Notes under the pieces: model-generated | What the model saw: only the letters and a program-made list of their open reading frames with translations | What the model was told of the DNA's origin: nothing | Databases searched by the model: none | Position numbers and translations under genes: made by a program | NCBI GenBank assembly: GCA_038327385.1 | Contig: JBBQKY010000058.1 | Coordinates: 1-13,858 of the forward strand | DNA: 13,858 bases | Direction: 5' to 3' | Source of the DNA: JAWWPG01 sp038327385 | GTDB taxonomy: Bacteria; Actinomycetota; Actinomycetes; Propionibacteriales; Nocardioidaceae | Shown: positions 13,716 to 13,858 of the stretch, in pieces | Layout: each line of letters opens with the position of its first letter | How positions within the stretch are numbered: position 1 is the first letter of the stretch

Positions 13716-13762
13716 GACTCATAATCCGTCAGGTCGTGGGTTCGATCCCCACCCGCCCCACC
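13716..13762 (+). other. 3' fragment of tRNA-Met (CAT), probable attachment site
   Basis: GACTCATAATCCG has the anticodon loop CTCATAA with a partial stem. It is followed by a perfect T-arm (GTGGG 13736-13740, TTCGATC, CCCAC 13748-13752) and the 3' acceptor strand CCGCCCC with discriminator A13760. No matching 5' half lies upstream: the expected GGGGCGG acceptor and TAGCTCAG D-arm are absent, and GA is inserted between CGGA and CTCATAA. A tRNA 3' portion alone is the classic mark of an att site left by a tyrosine-recombinase element. The final CCA is not encoded (CCG here). Confidence 0.65.
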
Positions 13763-13787
13763 GCTCTACCAGCGACGACGCTCTCTT

Positions 13788-13810
13788 CAAGATCTATAAT
13801 TGCGATCTTG
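13788..13810. terminator. Stem-loop of unknown role
   Basis: CAAGATC at 13788-13794 and GATCTTG at 13804-13810 form a perfect 7-bp stem with a 9-base AT-rich loop containing TATAAT. It could be a terminator, an operator or a promoter element next to the tRNA fragment; the sequence does not decide. Confidence 0.3.
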
Positions 13811-13858
13811 GTCCATGGGATTGTCTTTGAACTGCTGTTCACGTTGGCTTCGTGCCAT

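Noticed and set aside
13650..13762. Complete tRNA-Met gene
   Set aside because: The bases before 13716 do not supply a D-arm or an acceptor strand complementary to CCGCCCC, and GA interrupts the anticodon stem, so only a 3' fragment is supported.

Overview
The window is high-GC DNA from an actinobacterium, inferred from GC-rich third codon positions, GTG/TTG starts, an LmbU-family regulator remnant and actinobacterial-type IS1380 and ISL3 transposases. A Pseudonocardiales-like host would fit, but the genus cannot be fixed from this sequence. The centre is an intact, very GC-rich biosynthetic operon. Both flanks are accessory DNA with insertion sequences, a group II intron, broken genes and a tRNA fragment, and their base composition is visibly lower in GC.

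Layout. 1-73 (minus) looks like the N-terminus of an IS66-type transposase running off the window. About 330-831 (plus) is a decayed LmbU-family transcriptional regulator. 910-1137 (minus) is a small unknown gene. 1433-7409 (plus) is a tightly packed five-gene operon: GNAT acyltransferase, free-standing acyl-adenylating enzyme, two-domain VOC (glyoxalase-fold) protein, an MbtH-adenylation-carrier-protein fusion, and a separate thioester reductase. The likely logic is as follows. The fusion protein activates a carboxylic acid and loads it on its own carrier. The reductase then releases it as aldehyde or alcohol. The extra ligase, GNAT and VOC enzyme prepare or modify the substrate or product. 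The adenylation pocket appears to lack the aspartate that holds an alpha-amino group, so the substrate may not be a normal alpha-amino acid. There is no condensation domain and no transporter in view. I do not recognise this gene set as a known pathway.

7657-11256 is one IS1380-family element with matching terminal inverted repeats and a CTAA target duplication. Its transposase is broken in three places, and a complete-looking 1.94-kb group II intron (9270-11208) with its own reverse transcriptase/maturase sits in its 3' non-coding end. Intron boundaries are supported by an 8-of-8 EBS1-IBS1 pairing, a 34-nt domain V and a domain VI with a bulged A seven bases from the 3' end.

11400-11998 (minus) is a frameshifted gene with a HEPN-like R-x4-H motif. 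12151-13650 is a small gene split by a 1333-bp transposed unit (12220-13552) with about 52-bp inverted repeats and a CCGCT duplication. Removing the unit and one duplication restores a 53-codon reading frame ending in SMDL tetrapeptide repeats. The unit carries a decayed ISL3-family transposase. 13716-13762 is the 3' part of a tRNA-Met(CAT), a likely integration site, suggesting the window lies at or near the edge of an integrated island.
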